Positions 39,927 through 52,212 of a stretch of DNA of 64,000 bases are shown here, piece by piece. The DNA is taken from positions 129,463,741 through 129,527,740 of the forward strand of contig CM041465.1 of the NCBI GenBank assembly GCA_023213395.1, written 5' to 3'. This DNA is from Cycas panzhihuaensis. Taxonomy: Eukaryota > Cycadophyta. The position numbers and the translations under genes were made by a program. The notes under the pieces were generated by a model. That model was not told the origin of the DNA, searched no databases, and saw only the letters and a program-made list of their open reading frames with translations. Position 1 is the stretch's first letter, and each line of letters starts with the position of its first letter.

Positions 39927-41060
39927 ATGGAGGATATGGTGCAAGGATTATTAACAAACTAGACTCAAAAATCTTCTTTGGGGAGATCTTACTTAGAAGC
40001 CCTACAAAATGGAGAAATTGAACCTTTAGATATAAATCTCGTTATTCAAGATGAAACCCTTAAGATTCCCATCCCTAAGAAACTTTTTGAGCGAACTGAG
40101 AGGTACTAGGAGCATAGCTTGGTGGGGAGATTTTTGGGGCCAAGGCCTAGATTGGATGCTATAAGGAAATAGTTAGTAAATAGGTGGAAGATCAAAAATT
40201 TTATGGAGGTTATAGCCCTCCCAAGGGGGTGTGTCATATTTAAATTTTTCAATCAAAAGGACATGGTCAATATTCTTTTGAAATTTCCATGGATCATGGA
40301 GAGAAAAGCATTACTTTTGGAAAAATAGCATCCAAATTTTGATTTGACCATGCTAACAATAAAATATACACCAATCTGGGTCCAGATGTTAGGATTTCCC
40401 CTCAAAGTGTGGGATCTAGAAGTAATTAAGGGGGTGGTGAAATCCATTGGCCATTTACTAGCAATAGACTCTAGAACCAAGAATTAAAGTAGATTAATTA
40501 ACACCAAATTTTATGTTCTAGTGAGACTAGATAAACCTCTCCTTGAATAGGTAGAAATTGAAGCCAACAATTGGAGTAAGGAGCAGAGCCTTATTTATAA
40601 ACTAGTTAATGCAAGATACTCAACCTATAAAAGATTAGGTCATGCTTCCCATAATTGCCCTAAGGAGATGAAAAAGGAAGGCAAGGAGGCAAGAGGCAGA
40701 GAAAACTCTAAATCCAAATAGCACCTCTAATTTTCCAAGGGAGTCAACAAGGATGGAGGATGTTGCTAAGAAAATCAATTTGGAAGTTGAAGACACCTTT
40801 TTCAAGTAAGAAGAGGAAATTTATCAAGAGGAGAGTTTGATAGCAAGCAAATAAGAGCCTCAGTAAGAAGAGAGAGAGAGACAAAGAGTGGAAGAGGACT
40901 CGATAAGTGATCTGCCTAAAGGGAATGGGAGTTAGGAGGGAAAGGGATATAGATACAGAAAAGATCCTAAAAAAGATACTTAGGAAGAACAGAGGGTCAG
41001 GGCATGCATAGAGCCCCAGATTTGGGAGGAGAGAAGAAGATTGGTAGACCTACCTTGAAG
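39927..41060 (+). pseudogene. LINE-1 ORF1 (DUF4283 domain, zinc knuckle)
   Basis: ORF1 encodes the RNA-binding protein of plant L1 elements. ATG at 39927 gives MEDMVQGLLTN. The DUF4283-like domain includes SLVGRFLGPRPRLDAIRK, WKIKNFMEV, CVIFKFFNQKDMVNILLKFP and PIWVQMLGFPLKVWD. A knuckle remnant near 40620 reads RLGHASHNC, with earlier Cys residues lost. At least three Trp positions are TAG, after ERY, IRK and LLEK. Confidence 0.85.
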
Positions 41061-41158
41061 ATAATAAAAGAAAGGGACCCAACTGCCCAAGTGGATTAGG
41101 GGAGCTAATATACCCTTAGGGAGGGTAGGGGAGAAGGTCTGAGATTAATAAGTAAAAG

Positions 41159-42100
41159 ATGAAGCTAGCTTCATGGAACATAAGGGGCATAAGCGCCCCT
41201 TTAAAGTAGAGACTAGTTAAAGATCTGTAGTTGAGATTGGACCTAGACATAATCGTGCTCTAAGAAACTAAACTAGAATTAAATTCTAGTGTTAAGGTAA
41301 AAAATAGGGTCTGCAGGATAGGTAAGGTGGTTGTGAAAGGAGTCAACTAAGGTTTTAAGGTGTTAGCTATATTTTGGAATCTAAAAGACTAGGTAGGTGA
41401 GGTATGTGTTATGGAGAACCAATTTATCTCTATATGGCTTACACTTAGAAGGAATAACTTTAAATGGCTGGCTACAAATATGTATGCTCGTACTTCCATG
41501 GATGGGAGAAAATCCCTCTAGGACAAAATCCTAGAGCTTTATGGAGATTGTCAGGGCCCTTGGTTGGTAGCTAGGGATTTTAATACTGCTTTATCTCCTA
41601 AAGAAAAGAAAGGGGGTTAGGAGGGGTGGTCAAAAAGTATGATAGACCTTGGTGAATTCCTCTAATGAGGGGGTCTGATGGATGTCTTTTTAGGAGGGGC
41701 TAAATATACCTGGTCCAATAGAAGATTAGGGGCTCATCATACACAAGTCAGGTTAGACAGGATTTTGATAAACTATGCATGGGCTAGCTTCCATGATGAC
41801 ATTAGGCTCAAAGCTCTTTCCAAGATGGAATCTTACCACTCTCCATTACTGTTAGGCTTTAATACCTCTAAGAGACATAGGGGAGCCCCTTTTAGGTTTG
41901 AATTGATGTGGACAAAGCACCCAGATCTTAGGGACAAGATCAATAAGTGGTGGAAGGTCCTGATTAAGGGATGTGCTATATATAGGTTCTCCAAAAAACT
42001 AAACTAGATGAAGAGGCAGGTAAAAGAGTGGAATAAAAAGGTCCATGGCAACATTTTTAAAGAGAAGAATCAGATAGTAGTGGACCTAAAACACATAGAA
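41159..42100 (+). pseudogene. LINE-1 ORF2 endonuclease domain
   Basis: This is an apurinic-endonuclease-like domain that nicks target DNA. It starts with MKLASWNIRGISAPLK. Catalytic-region motifs: L-stop-ETKLE (Gln lost, Glu kept), WLVARDFNTALSP, KYTWSNRR and RLDRILIN. The usual SDHSP is SYHSP, a lost catalytic Asp. The region after, to 42007, is open for 109 codons (41678-42007). Confidence 0.9.
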
Positions 42101-43720
42101 GAGATAATCATGGTAGAAGGGAGATCCCCAGACCTAGACCAATGCAAGATAAAACTCTAGAGCAAATTTGAGGAAACCTTGGTCAAGGAAGAGCTTTTTT
42201 GCAAGCAGAAGTCAAGGGCCATCTAGCTGGTGGAGGGGGACAGGAACACAAAGTTCTTTTACATGACAACCCTTAAGCATAGAGCTTGTAATCATATAAA
42301 CAAGTTATGTAATAGAGAAGAGGTAGAAACTAATGAGGAGTCATAATTCAAGAACATTGTGGTGGAGTATTTTAAAACCTTATTTGAAAAGCCTAGTTAT
42401 TACAACATTGAAACTAGAAGGGAGTTTTTAAATCTCATCCCAAAGTTGGTGAATGAGGAGCAGAACAAGATCTTAAAAGCCCCATTCTCCCTTGAAGAAA
42501 TAAAAGGAGCAGTTTCTAGCATGAAGAGGGATAAAGCACCTAGACTGGATGGGTTTTACCCTAGTTTCTTCCAAGAATTCTAGGATATTATTAAGGCAGA
42601 TTTATTGTTGGCCCTGGGGGAATTCCATAGGAGTTAGAAAATGCTAGGAGAGTGGCAAGTACCTTTTTAGTGTTGATTCTGAAAAGGAAAGGGCAAGGAT
42701 GATAGAGGATTATAGACCTATCAGTCTATATAATGTGAAATATAAGATCTTAGCTAAAGTGTTGGTGAATAGATTGAAGAAGATTCTCCCTTTCATTATT
42801 TCTCCTAATCAAGATGGGTTCATCAAAGACAGATAGATTTTGGATGGAATTATTGTTATCCATGAGATAATTCATTTGGAAAATTAGAGGAAGGACCCAG
42901 GAATGGTCATAAAGATTAATCTTTCTAAACCATATGGCAGGGTGTTATGGAAGTGTCTTATGGAATGTCTCTAGGCATTTGACTCCGGTGATTCATGGAG
43001 GGAATGGGTGGCTAACTGTATATCAAAGCCCCAATGTTCTGTAATGATTAATGGTATCTTGACAAGTTTGTTCTCCAGTCATAGGGGATTGTATCAAGGA
43101 GATCCCCTATCCCCTTATTTGTTTATTATCATGGTGGCGCTATTGGGTAGAGCAATAGACGAAGCTAGGAGAAAAGGTATAATCAAGGGCATTAAGCCCA
43201 CCTCTGGATTAGATAACATTGTTTACCACCAATTTGTAGGCAACAATATTTTATTAAGGAGGGATTCTCTTTTAGAAGAGAGGGCAATAAAAGGTGGTTT
43301 GGAAAGATTTAGGAGAGCTATGAACCAAAGGATAAATCTAGACAAATACATCATCTTTTTTTTTAATATCAAAGAAAGAGTGCAAAGAAAGATTAGTAGG
43401 ATTTTGGAGATGCTCATCTACAAGTTGCCCATAGTCTACCTAGGGATGCCTCTCTTCATAAGGAAGATGGCAAGGGAGTTGTGGTCCCCCATTATTGATA
43501 AGATACATAGGAAACTAGCAAGGTGGAAAGGATCCCTTCTTATCCAAGTAGGTAAAGTTTAATTATTAGTTGCTTCTCTTCAAAGTATGCCAGTCTATAT
43601 GATGTCCTTATTCAAGATTCTCGTCAAAGTCATATCAGCTCTAGAATCTATTCAAAAAAGATTATTGTGGTTGAGCATTGAGGAGAAGGATAAAATTCAC
43701 TTGATAGCTTAGGAGAAGGT
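42101..43720 (+). pseudogene. LINE-1 ORF2 reverse transcriptase
   Basis: Motifs: GDRNTKFFY, EIKGAVSSMKRDKAPRLDGF and, after a frame change near 42660, RPISLYNVKYKILAKVLVNR, then LYQGDPLSPYLF and LGRAIDEARRKG. The catalytic FADD is FVGNN, so both aspartates are lost. The thumb follows: VYLGMPLF and RKLARWKGSLLIQVGKV. The segment 43008-43562 is open for 184 codons, the longest real coding frame in the window. Confidence 0.92.
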
Positions 43721-45330
43721 TTGTCTTCCTAAATAGGCAGGCAGATTAAATATCTAGAGATTAGCTACTTTTAATAGCGCTCTGGTTGTCAAATTAGGGT
43801 GGAAATTGGCTATGAAAGAAGGGGGCTTTGAGATAAGATAATATCACAAAAATGCCTCTAGGGTAATCAGTTCTTAAAGGATGATATAGTTCTATCCATG
43901 GGCTCTCATATATGGAAATGTATGCCTCAATCTAGACTGATGCTTACTCAACGTGCTCAATGGAAATTGGGGGATGGAGTGACCATTAAATTCAGGGAAA
44001 ATGAGTGGGGTGAACTTCCTCAATTTAATTCAAGACTAGATCTGGGCCCTCTATAAGAGGTTTACAAAAGATGGTATGGGGTTAAGGTAAAAGATTATTA
44101 GGTGAGTTAGGGTTAGCAAAAAAATGGAGAATGTTTGACGAACTGGAGGGGGATATGGGGATGAGTGATAGTATTGAAGCCCTGAAGAAAGAGCTCACCT
44201 GATGTTATATTCCAAAAATAACAGAGGTGGATTTGATGGTGTGACCTGGCTCTACTTCTAGGGATTATACGGTGAAACAGGGATATCTTTACTTATGCTT
44301 AGAGAAGGGGGCTATTAGGAACTAGTTATTAGAAGGTATTTAGAAGATGGGCTTGATTCCCAAAGTCACAGTCTTCTAGTAGCTCTACTTAAGGAATAAA
44401 ATATTGACTGTGGACAACTTGAAAAAGAGAGGATTTGTGGTGGCTAACATGTGCATGTTATGCCAGGTGAAAGAGGAGTTGGTGGATCACATTCTTCTTC
44501 AATGCTCTTTTCTAAGAATATTTGGAAGCTAATTTAGGCTCAATTTGGTATGGAATGGGTGTTCTTGGGATCTATAAAAGAGCGGTGATGACTTGGAGAT
44601 GACCGTTTAGGAGTAGGTATCTAGTGCATTTATGGAAAACCACATTGCTTATGGTGATGTGGAACTTATAGAAGAAGAAAAATAGAAGACTATTTCAGGA
44701 AAATTAGTTAGATGAAATTAGACTCCATGGGATTATTAGTGTAGCAATCATAGAAAACACTAAGATCGGAGAGGAAAAGTATGTCTCAGATACCAAAGGA
44801 TCTATGATGGAGAAATGGAGGATCAAAAAGCCTATAGTTATCTCAAGGTCAGTAAGACTTTGTTCATGGATTCCTCCCCTAATAAAATAGGTGAAAATAA
44901 ACTTCGATGAGGCAGCCAATCGAAATCTAGGTAATGCTGGTGGTGGTGGAGTTTGTAGAAATTTAGAAGGGAGAGTCATGTGGGCCTTTATAGAGTATTA
45001 TAGCCAATATACAAATAACAAGACAGAGCTAGATGCCATAAGGAGGGTGGTGGAGCTAACTTTAGAAGGAGACTATAAAGGATAATTATTGAAGGAGACT
45101 CATTAAATGTGATCACCATGCTCAAAGGAGAGGTTGTGCCAGACTAGAGATTTACACCTATGATCAAAGATATTCAAGAGGCTCTAAAGGGTAGAGATAC
45201 ATAGGTTTCATCACACATTCATATAAGGAAACATGGTAGCTAATAAGTTGGCAAATTTTGGGGTTTCCCAAAAAGGGAATAGGGCATAGAGAGGGGATGT
45301 ACCCAAAAAAAATTTGAGTTTGGTGAATAT
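43721..45330 (+). pseudogene. LINE-1 ORF2 C-terminus: zf-RVT and RNase H
   Basis: A long degraded connector contains FNSALVVKLGWKLAMKEGG. A zf-RVT-like segment near 44440-44510 has MCMLCQVKEELVDHILLQC. RNase H near 44891 reads MKINFDEAANRNLGNAGGGG and NNKTELDAIRRVVEL, keeping the first Asp and Glu. The end near 45240 gives GNMVANKLANFG after a frame change. It matches LINE-2 in the same order. Confidence 0.88.
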
Positions 45331-45646
45331 GGATTTAGAGGCTAATGTGGAATGATCATAGCTAGCCATCAGGCTTGTCATGGCAAGGGTGGGTTAGTCA
45401 GGGACTAGGTAGGGTAGTGGATAACTAGGCCAAGGGCTTATCATTGTAGACTGGTTAGCCAAGAGGAAACTTTTGTAATAGGCTTGGGGCCCCTTTTAAA
45501 CCCCTTCATTTATACCACATCAAAAAATAAATAAAAGAATCTAAAAGAAAGTAATAGTTCTAATAATTAAGAGAATATATAAATAGAATTAAAATGTTAA
45601 ACTTAAGTGAACTTATCAAGACTAAAGTGGCTCCACATAAAGCATA

Positions 45647-45996
45647 TGTAACATAACCCCACCTTTCCTAAGCAGTAGCAAGCTGGAGCCACTAATAAAT
45701 TAAGGATTAATGTAGTTATTAAGATTTATGCATGAACCATTAAGCCATCCAATAAGATCTAGGGTTATTAGGGCCACTAATAAAATCACAAGGAAGAAGA
45801 CCCTAGCATGTATATTTAAAGGGTCGAGTATCACTAGTAATGATTCTTGAGTATTGTTATCTTTGAAGAGAAAGTACTTTGGTACTCCCTTTGGTGACCT
45901 ATTTATTTATGATCTAGTTGGTAACTTATGTTATTATTGATGTTAGTTCTATTGGTCTGCATCTACAAGGTCAATTTTCTAAGAGGAAACACTTCA
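45647..45996 (+). repeat. Gypsy-2 5' LTR
   Basis: Runs from tgtaacataacccc to aacacttca. The 3' LTR begins TATAAC instead of TGTAAC. Confidence 0.93.
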
Positions 45997-46702
45997 AGTG
46001 GTATCAAAGCCATGTTTATAATCATGAGAAGTTGTTTAATAGGTCAAAAAAAAAATTAAAAGACCTTCGCTTAGTACTCTCTCTATAGAGATTAAGGAAC
46101 AGTACTAACATGACTCAAGAGTTATGAGAGAAGGGGAATTTATTTTCCTAGGTAACATCAGTACTTTATTTTCTTTCTACTTTGCATTCTTTTTTTAGTT
46201 TCATTCCTTTATTTTAATTTCTACATTAGATTATTAGTCTAAGGGTAGATAACATCTTTAGGCGGCTACCCAAGTAGCTAGATAGAGACCTTGTACTAGA
46301 GGTCTTTAAATGTCACAAGGATCTATCATTCTAGCTAAGTGTATCATTGCTTTTCTGCCCCTTGCATGAAGGATTAGAGATAACACTCTTAAACCAAACC
46401 CTAAATACAACATGGCTATGGAAGAGTGCCTCCATGTACCTTTAGGTATATAAGAGGATTCCTTTAGGTACCAAATCCTTCCTAGCATAGGTAAATTATC
46501 AGCTACTAAAGTCTTGTAGTACAATGGTTAATAGTTAATGCCACAAAGTTACCTACCTCAAACTTCTACATCAAAATTTTATTGGTAAGCCTATAAGATC
46601 AAGCACACCTTGTTTAGTGCTTGGTAGGATACCTTTAATTGTTTACACCCTACTTCACCTACTTCATTTCCTAATTAAGATCAAAATCCACCATATATTA
46701 AA

Positions 46703-46870
46703 AGGAGAGAGAGAGAGAGAGAGACCAATTTCTACTTACTGCCTAAATTCAAAACCTGTTAGTGTAATCAAACTTACCAAAAAAAAGAAAAAAGAAAAAA
46801 AGAAGAATAAGAAAAAGAAGAAAGAAAGAATAAAAAGAAACACAGAAAAGAAGAAGAAGAAATAAAGAAG
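46703..46870. repeat. Purine-rich low-complexity tract
   Basis: A (GA)n run at about 46703-46722, then an A/G-only stretch at 46779-46870, in the leader between the Gypsy-2 5' LTR and gag. The open frame across it encodes only Lys/Glu/Arg-rich sequence and is not a gene. Confidence 0.9.
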
Positions 46871-47322
46871 AAAAGGAAACATATAAAAAATAAAAAATAA
46901 CTCCACTTAGTCACTCTTCATGGTGCAAGTTCATAGCTAAAAATTACCCTTACAACTCATATACCTTATTTTGATCAACATATTGTATTGGTCATTTTGT
47001 ACTAGGTTAGTTCATACAAATAATTTTTACACTTTTTAGTACCTAGGTTACTAGTGGACCTTGCCACCTCAAACTCACCTTAAATTTCATATACCCCATT
47101 TGGATAAGCTTTTCACACTTTTTTCAATGGGCGAAATATCTTGTTTATATAATTTTTAGGGTCAATAAACTATAGACACCCCACACCCCCTCTATTTGCC
47201 TCTTCTCTCCCCTATAATAACTCCCTCATTCTTACATCTTGTTCTTTCTTGATCTATTCCACTTCATCTATTTCCCTTCTTTCTACTTATTCCTACTTCT
47301 CTAATCCCCTTCTATAGCTCTA

Positions 47323-48480
47323 ATGGAAAAAACTCAAGGAGAGAAAATATCTGATTTAACTAATGACTTATTTAACTTCAAACAAGAGGTCAACAATCAA
47401 TTTGATGGCATACCTACTAAATCTGATCTTGATGGCACCAAACAAAAGATTCTCACTCAACTCCAGTAGTTTTTGCAACCACAACTCCAAAGCATAGGAC
47501 CTTCTAATACAACAGGCAACTAACCTTCCCTTTTTCAAGGAACTAATGTACCTACAGGAGGTTCTCCACTAAAGTAGCCAATTTTTCATCATAAAATCAA
47601 TTTTCCTACCTTTGATCTATATGTAAATAGAGAGTGTACTCAAAGTTGGATTAACAAGTTAGAATCCTACTTCACACTCCACCTAATGTCATAGGAGGAC
47701 TAACTCTTATATGTCTCCATCTACTTAGATAGATAAGCTCACCATTAGTTCAACTGGTGGAAACAAGAATATCCCTCTCACCTAACATGGTCCCACTTCA
47801 CTAGTTATTTCTTTGAATAATACGAGGACATATGGAGTCAATCTTTCTTCATGCGACTTATTCAGATTTAATAGACTCAAATAAAAGAGGCTCATACTGA
47901 TAAATTTTAAGCTTTATATAATCATTTACTATAAAGCCAAAACTTAGACAAATAAATATTACTTGATATTTATATGGTTGGACTCCAAGATAGTATTCAG
48001 ATGAGACTAAAGACAATGGTAATCTACTCCCTCAAGGAATCATTCAAGTAGGCTTAAGTAGTAGAGGCTAAATTTGTAACAAATAGACCCTTATCTACTC
48101 ATCAGGATAACCCTTAGTTCTCACACACTCGATAATCAAACTTCCAACAACTGCAACTCTAATTTGATAATGCCACCCATCCTTAAGTCAACTTTATACA
48201 TCTTTGATTGTGATAGGATGATCTCACCCTATCAGTTATTGACTATTAGAATGATGACTCATCTACCGAAAGAGTCTAAATTTCCTAAGTTGAAGCACAA
48301 TATCTACCAAAGGTCAGCCTCTATATGCAATGTGCAAAAATTTGGACTTCTAGGCATGGTTGTTTTTGTAAGAAGCGACACATGGTTTTTTCCATTGACC
48401 CATCTTTATCCCCTAATGAATCCATTAACTCTGACTCTAAACATAAGACCAATGATGAAACCCATGATGACTCTACCCTA
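47323..48480 (+). pseudogene. Gypsy-2 gag
   Basis: ATG at 47323 (MEKTQGEKISDLTNDLF) starts a chromovirus gag. INFPTFDLYVNRECTQSWI, then LESYF, precede the retrotransposon gag domain with FNWWKQEYPSHLTWSHFTSY. YMVGLQDSIQMRLK and FVTNRPLS follow. Many CAA/CAG positions are stops. The zinc knuckle near 48310 is too degraded to be sure. Confidence 0.85.
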
Positions 48481-48499
48481 GACCCCCACCCATAGGTAT

Positions 48500-48860
48500 C
48501 TTTATCTGATGTCACCACCTTCTCCTATCATGAACCTCTATGAGTTAGAGGCATTCTTCTCAAGACTCTAATATCTATCTTAATCGACAGTGGTGCATCA
48601 CTCAACTTCCTTGATATCTCTATATCCTAATAACTTAACCTATATATTGTACCAAATTTTGGCTTCACTTGTTCTCTGCCAAGGTACTAAAAGCTCTATT
48701 ATGCAGGCATTATTAAAAACCTCCAAGTCTAAATTAAATGCTACCTTTTGGTGTTAGATTCTTATGCCTTATCAATAAGAGGGTTTGATGCTATCTTGGG
48801 GATTCAATGGTTGGAAACCTTAGGAAATTATAGTATGAATAACTCACCTACTAACCCATT
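48500..48860 (+). pseudogene. Gypsy-2 aspartic protease
   Basis: LIDSGASLNFLDI keeps the catalytic DSG (Asp codon near 48586). The conserved end GFDAILGIQWLE is at about 48784-48820. This region processes the polyprotein in intact relatives. Stops flank it on both sides. Confidence 0.9.
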
Positions 48861-49179
48861 CATTTCTTTCAAAGACAAAATGGGTTGAAATCATAAAATT
48901 TATAGGATACAATCCCCTCCTAACCAAGTGGCCTCTCCCAAACACATGAAATGCCATCCTCAATCTCACCTAGGATATATAGTCTACCTTAATAATATTC
49001 AAATCAAACTATAAATTCATCTATGCATCCATGACATTATTACCTAATATAAGTATGTATTTACTCCTCTACCTACCACTACCCCTCCTGATCATGGCCT
49101 CTATCATACAATTGACCTCCAATCCAATCATGACCCTATCAGCCTTAGACCATATCTTAACTCATACTTTCAAAAGAAT

Positions 49180-49900
49180 TAAATTGAGAAACTAACAACT
49201 CAACTCCTTAACATGGGCATAATCTAACCAAGTAAAAGCCCTTACATAGCTCTAGTCATTTTAGTTAGGAAAAAAGATGGTTCCTTCTACCTATGTTTCG
49301 ATTATAGGAAACTAAATAAGATTACCATAAAAAATAAGCTCTCCACCCCTCACAGAGACGACATGCTAGATGAAATCCATGGTGTGATTATTTTTTCTAA
49401 GTTAGACCTTTAGTTTGGTTACTACCAAATCCCAATTGCTCCATAAGATTACCATAATATAGTATTTTGAATATATCATGGCCATTTTGAGTTTCGTACA
49501 ATGCCCTTTGGCCTTTGTAATGCCCCTGTAACTTTTTAGGCTCTCATGAATAAAATTTTTGGCCCTATCTCTGAAACTTTGTCATAGTTTACTTCAATGA
49601 TATTCTTATTTATAGTGTCTTCCTGGACCACCATATCTAATACCTAGAAATCATTCTTTAAATATTATAAAACTACCAACTCTACAAAATTATCTAAGTG
49701 CAAGATTAGGCAATCTAAACTCAAATACTTTCTCAATTCAAATACTTGGGGCATATCATGTCATCGGAAGGGGTACACATGGACCTTGATAAAATATCTA
49801 TCATCACAACTTGGCTAATACCCACCACACTTATCCAACTACATGTATTCTTAGGGCTCATAGGATTCTACTAATATTTTGTGTAATTATACCGCCCTCA
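49180..49900 (+). pseudogene. Gypsy-2 reverse transcriptase
   Basis: Motifs: SPYIALVILVRKKDGSFYLC, DYRKLNKITIKNKL, FSKLDL then TAG, FEFRTMPFGLCNAPVTF then TAG. After a frame change the catalytic motif is FVIVYFNDILIYS, where YxDD has become YFND (G to A at the first Asp codon). The remainder is heavily shifted. Confidence 0.92.
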
Positions 49901-49929
49901 TTGATGCCTTAATCAATCTCCTTTATAAA

Positions 49930-50400
49930 GAGGCTTTCTAATGGTCTCTAGAAGCTGACACTACTTTTTCTCACCTTAAGGTCATAATGACCTCTACCCT
50001 AGTCCTCATTACTCCCGATTTCAACCAACCTTTCTAACTAAAATGTGATGCCTTAGGCTTTAGCTTAGATATAGTCCTGATGCAAGACCCATATCCCATT
50101 ACATTTGAGAGCTAAAAATTAAGAGATCATGAGCTTCGTCTCTCTACATACCGGAAGGAGATGAAAGTTATTCTTCATGCTATTGATAAATGGTAGCAAT
50201 CCCTCTTAGGCTTTAAATTCACTATTCTTACATATCATCATAGCCTGCATAATCTATTGGATCAGCTAGTCTTGTCCAAATAACAAGCTAAGTGGGTTCA
50301 TCATCTACAAGTCTTTAACCTCATAATATCGTATAAAAAAGACAAAGACAATACCATTACAAATGCCCTTTCACATCTCCACCCTAATGATAATGCTCTT
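49930..50400 (+). pseudogene. Gypsy-2 RNase H
   Basis: CDALGFSLDIVLMQD holds the first Asp. RKEMKVILHAIDKW holds the Glu region. LLGFKFTILTYHHSL keeps the HHSL motif, with its preceding Asp now Tyr. The frame ends with NTITNALSHL, matching the usual N..ADALSR segment. Confidence 0.9.
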
Positions 50401-50439
50401 AACTAGAGCCTTCGTGCCACAAGAAATCCCCAACCTCTT

Positions 50440-51640
50440 GGCTCGATGAATTATGGGTTGAAAACTAGGCCCAGCCTGACTATCGTAACTGCAGTAAAAA
50501 TTGTTTTCACCTATAAAGGTTGGTCAACCTTTAACAATAATCTCCTCTATTATAATTGCATCTTTGTCCATCCATCCTCCTCATTCATACCAAGAATCCT
50601 AACAAAATACCACTCTTTTCCCCTTAGTGGCCACTTAGGTTTTGATAAAACTTATTGACAAATTCATGCAGATTTCTTTTGGCCCCATATGAAGTCTATA
50701 ATATTCACCTTCATATTAGAATGTGACATGTATCAATGAAATAAAGTTGATACCAAATCCCTTCCTAGACTTCTCCAACCATTAAACATTCCACAAGGCA
50801 ACTGGCAGGATATTTCCATCGACTTTATCATGGGCTTACCTCCATTTGCTGGATTTGACTGCATTTGGATAATCATTGATCGATTAACTAAGTACTCATA
50901 CTTTCTCCCTATTCATACCTCATATACATCTTCCCATTTTGTCAGCTTATATATCCAATTCATATTTTACCTCCACAATTTTCCTTCATCCATCATTTAT
51001 GACCAAGATGCTAAGTTTACTAACTCTTTTTGGCAAGAACTCTTTAAGGCTATCGAAACCTCATTTAACATAAGTTCTACCTACCATCCATAAACAGATG
51101 GCTAATATGAGGTCCTAAACAAAACCCTAGAAACTTATCTACATTGTTTTGCCTCAAAACACCAAGCTAAGTAGACCTCTTAGCTTACCTTGGTGGAGTA
51201 CTAGTATAACTCCTCTCACCATTTTACCAATGGTATGTCCCCCTTTTTGGCCCTCTATAGTTACCACCCCCCTTTCTACCATACCTTAGTCATAAACTTT
51301 TGAGCAACCTCTGTACAATAAAAGCTTTAAGAGATGGACCAAATCCTACATACCCTTCAACAAAATTTGGTCACCGCCTAAAATTAAATGAAGCAACTTA
51401 CTGATTGCCATTAATATGATCAATCCTTTGATAATGGAGATCTAGTATTTCTTTGCCCCCAACCTTATAAGCAGTAGTCTCTTAAGTCACATCAAGAGCA
51501 TAAACTAAGCTCCCATTTCTATGGCCCTTATAAAGTCCTCCACAAAATTGGTGAAGTTGCATATGCCTTTAATCTCCCCTCAAATACCAATATCTATAAT
51601 GTTTTCTATGTTTCTTGTCTAAAAACATACCTCAGAGCTA
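50440..51640 (+). pseudogene. Gypsy-2 integrase
   Basis: The zinc-binding HHCC region is recognisable: YHSFPLSGHLGFDKTY and ILECDMYQ, where the last Cys is lost. The core has DFIMGLPPFAGFDCIWIIID, then SSIIYDQDAKFTNSFWQELF and HP-stop-TDG with EVLNKTLETYL. The three catalytic acidic residues can be identified. The C-terminal HFYGPYKVLHKIGEVAYAFN matches the GPY/F module. Confidence 0.92.
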
Positions 51641-51689
51641 AAGTTACACCCCACACCACCTTACTCATTCTCTCTGAGGAGCAAACTCT

Positions 51690-51835
51690 TACAGTCCAAC
51701 CTAATAAAATCCTTGCCAGCTACTAGCACCACCTCTGCAATCACACTATTTTTGAATACTTAGTATAGTGGGTCAATGCAGATGAAGTAACTTGGGAATC
51801 TAACGAGTTTATCCAATAATATCCTTATCTCTAAC
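51690..51835 (+). pseudogene. Gypsy-2 chromodomain
   Basis: After PNKILAS the frame reads EYLV, stop, WVNADEVTWESNEFI. This fits the chromodomain pattern LVxW...E.TWE, with the stop at the expected Gln. It supports placement in the chromoviruses. The domain is thought to guide integration to heterochromatin. Confidence 0.85.
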
Positions 51836-51869
51836 ACTGCAAAGACTTAGCATCTCAGAGGGAGGGACC

Positions 51870-52212
51870 TATAACATAACCCCACATTTCCTAATCACTA
51901 GTAAGTAGGAGCCACCAACAGGTTAAGGATTAATGTAGTTATTAAGATTTATGCATGGACTGCTAAGCCATCCAATAAGATATAAGGCCCCTAGGGCCAT
52001 TAATAGAATCACAAGAAAGAAGACCCTCATATGTGTATTTAAAGGGTTAAATATCACTTGTAATGGTTGTTGAGTATTATTATCTTTAAAGAGAAAGTAC
52101 TTTGGTACTCCCTTTGGTGATCTATTTATTTATGATCTGGTTGTAGACTTATGTTAATTTACTTTTGATGGTCTGCATCTACAAGGTTAATTTTTTTAGA
52201 GGAAACACTCTA
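51870..52212 (+). repeat. Gypsy-2 3' LTR
   Basis: Runs from tataacataacccc to aaacactcta; both terminal dinucleotides have suffered transitions (TG to TA, CA to TA). Confidence 0.93.

Larger units (their letters stand above)
39300..45532 (+). mobile_element. LINE-1: full-length L1-type non-LTR retrotransposon
   Basis: About 6.2 kb flanked by a perfect 15-bp duplication aaaagaatctaaaag at 39285-39299 and 45533-45547. The 5' LTR of Gypsy-1 near 15570 shows the single-copy site. It contains ORF1 with a DUF4283-type domain and a knuckle, and ORF2 with endonuclease, RT, zf-RVT and RNase H. The 3' end is a short A-rich tail (about 45520-45532). It lies inside the Gypsy-1 3' LTR. Confidence 0.95.
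45647..52212 (+). mobile_element. Gypsy-2: chromodomain-bearing Ty3/gypsy element (chromovirus)
   Basis: LTRs at 45647-45996 (350 bp) and 51870-52212 (343 bp) align closely. The primer site tggtatcaaagcc starts at 45999. The polypurine tract cagagggagggacc ends at 51869. The target copies are gcata (45642-45646) and atata (52213-52217), differing by two transitions; the empty site in the Gypsy-1 5' LTR (about 15687) reads aatata. Gag, protease, RT, RNase H, integrase and a chromodomain are all present in the typical order. Confidence 0.95.

Noticed and set aside
40253-40480. Minus-strand 75-codon frame in LINE-1
   Set aside because: It is a shadow of ORF1, whose plus-strand translation shows the DUF4283-type domain.
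46617-46865. 82-codon frame with a Lys/Glu/Arg-rich tail
   Set aside because: It runs through a purine-only low-complexity tract in the Gypsy-2 leader, with no support as a gene.
48164-48518. 105-codon plus-strand and 65-codon minus-strand frames
   Set aside because: They cover the degraded gag C-terminus of Gypsy-2; neither adds an independent gene.
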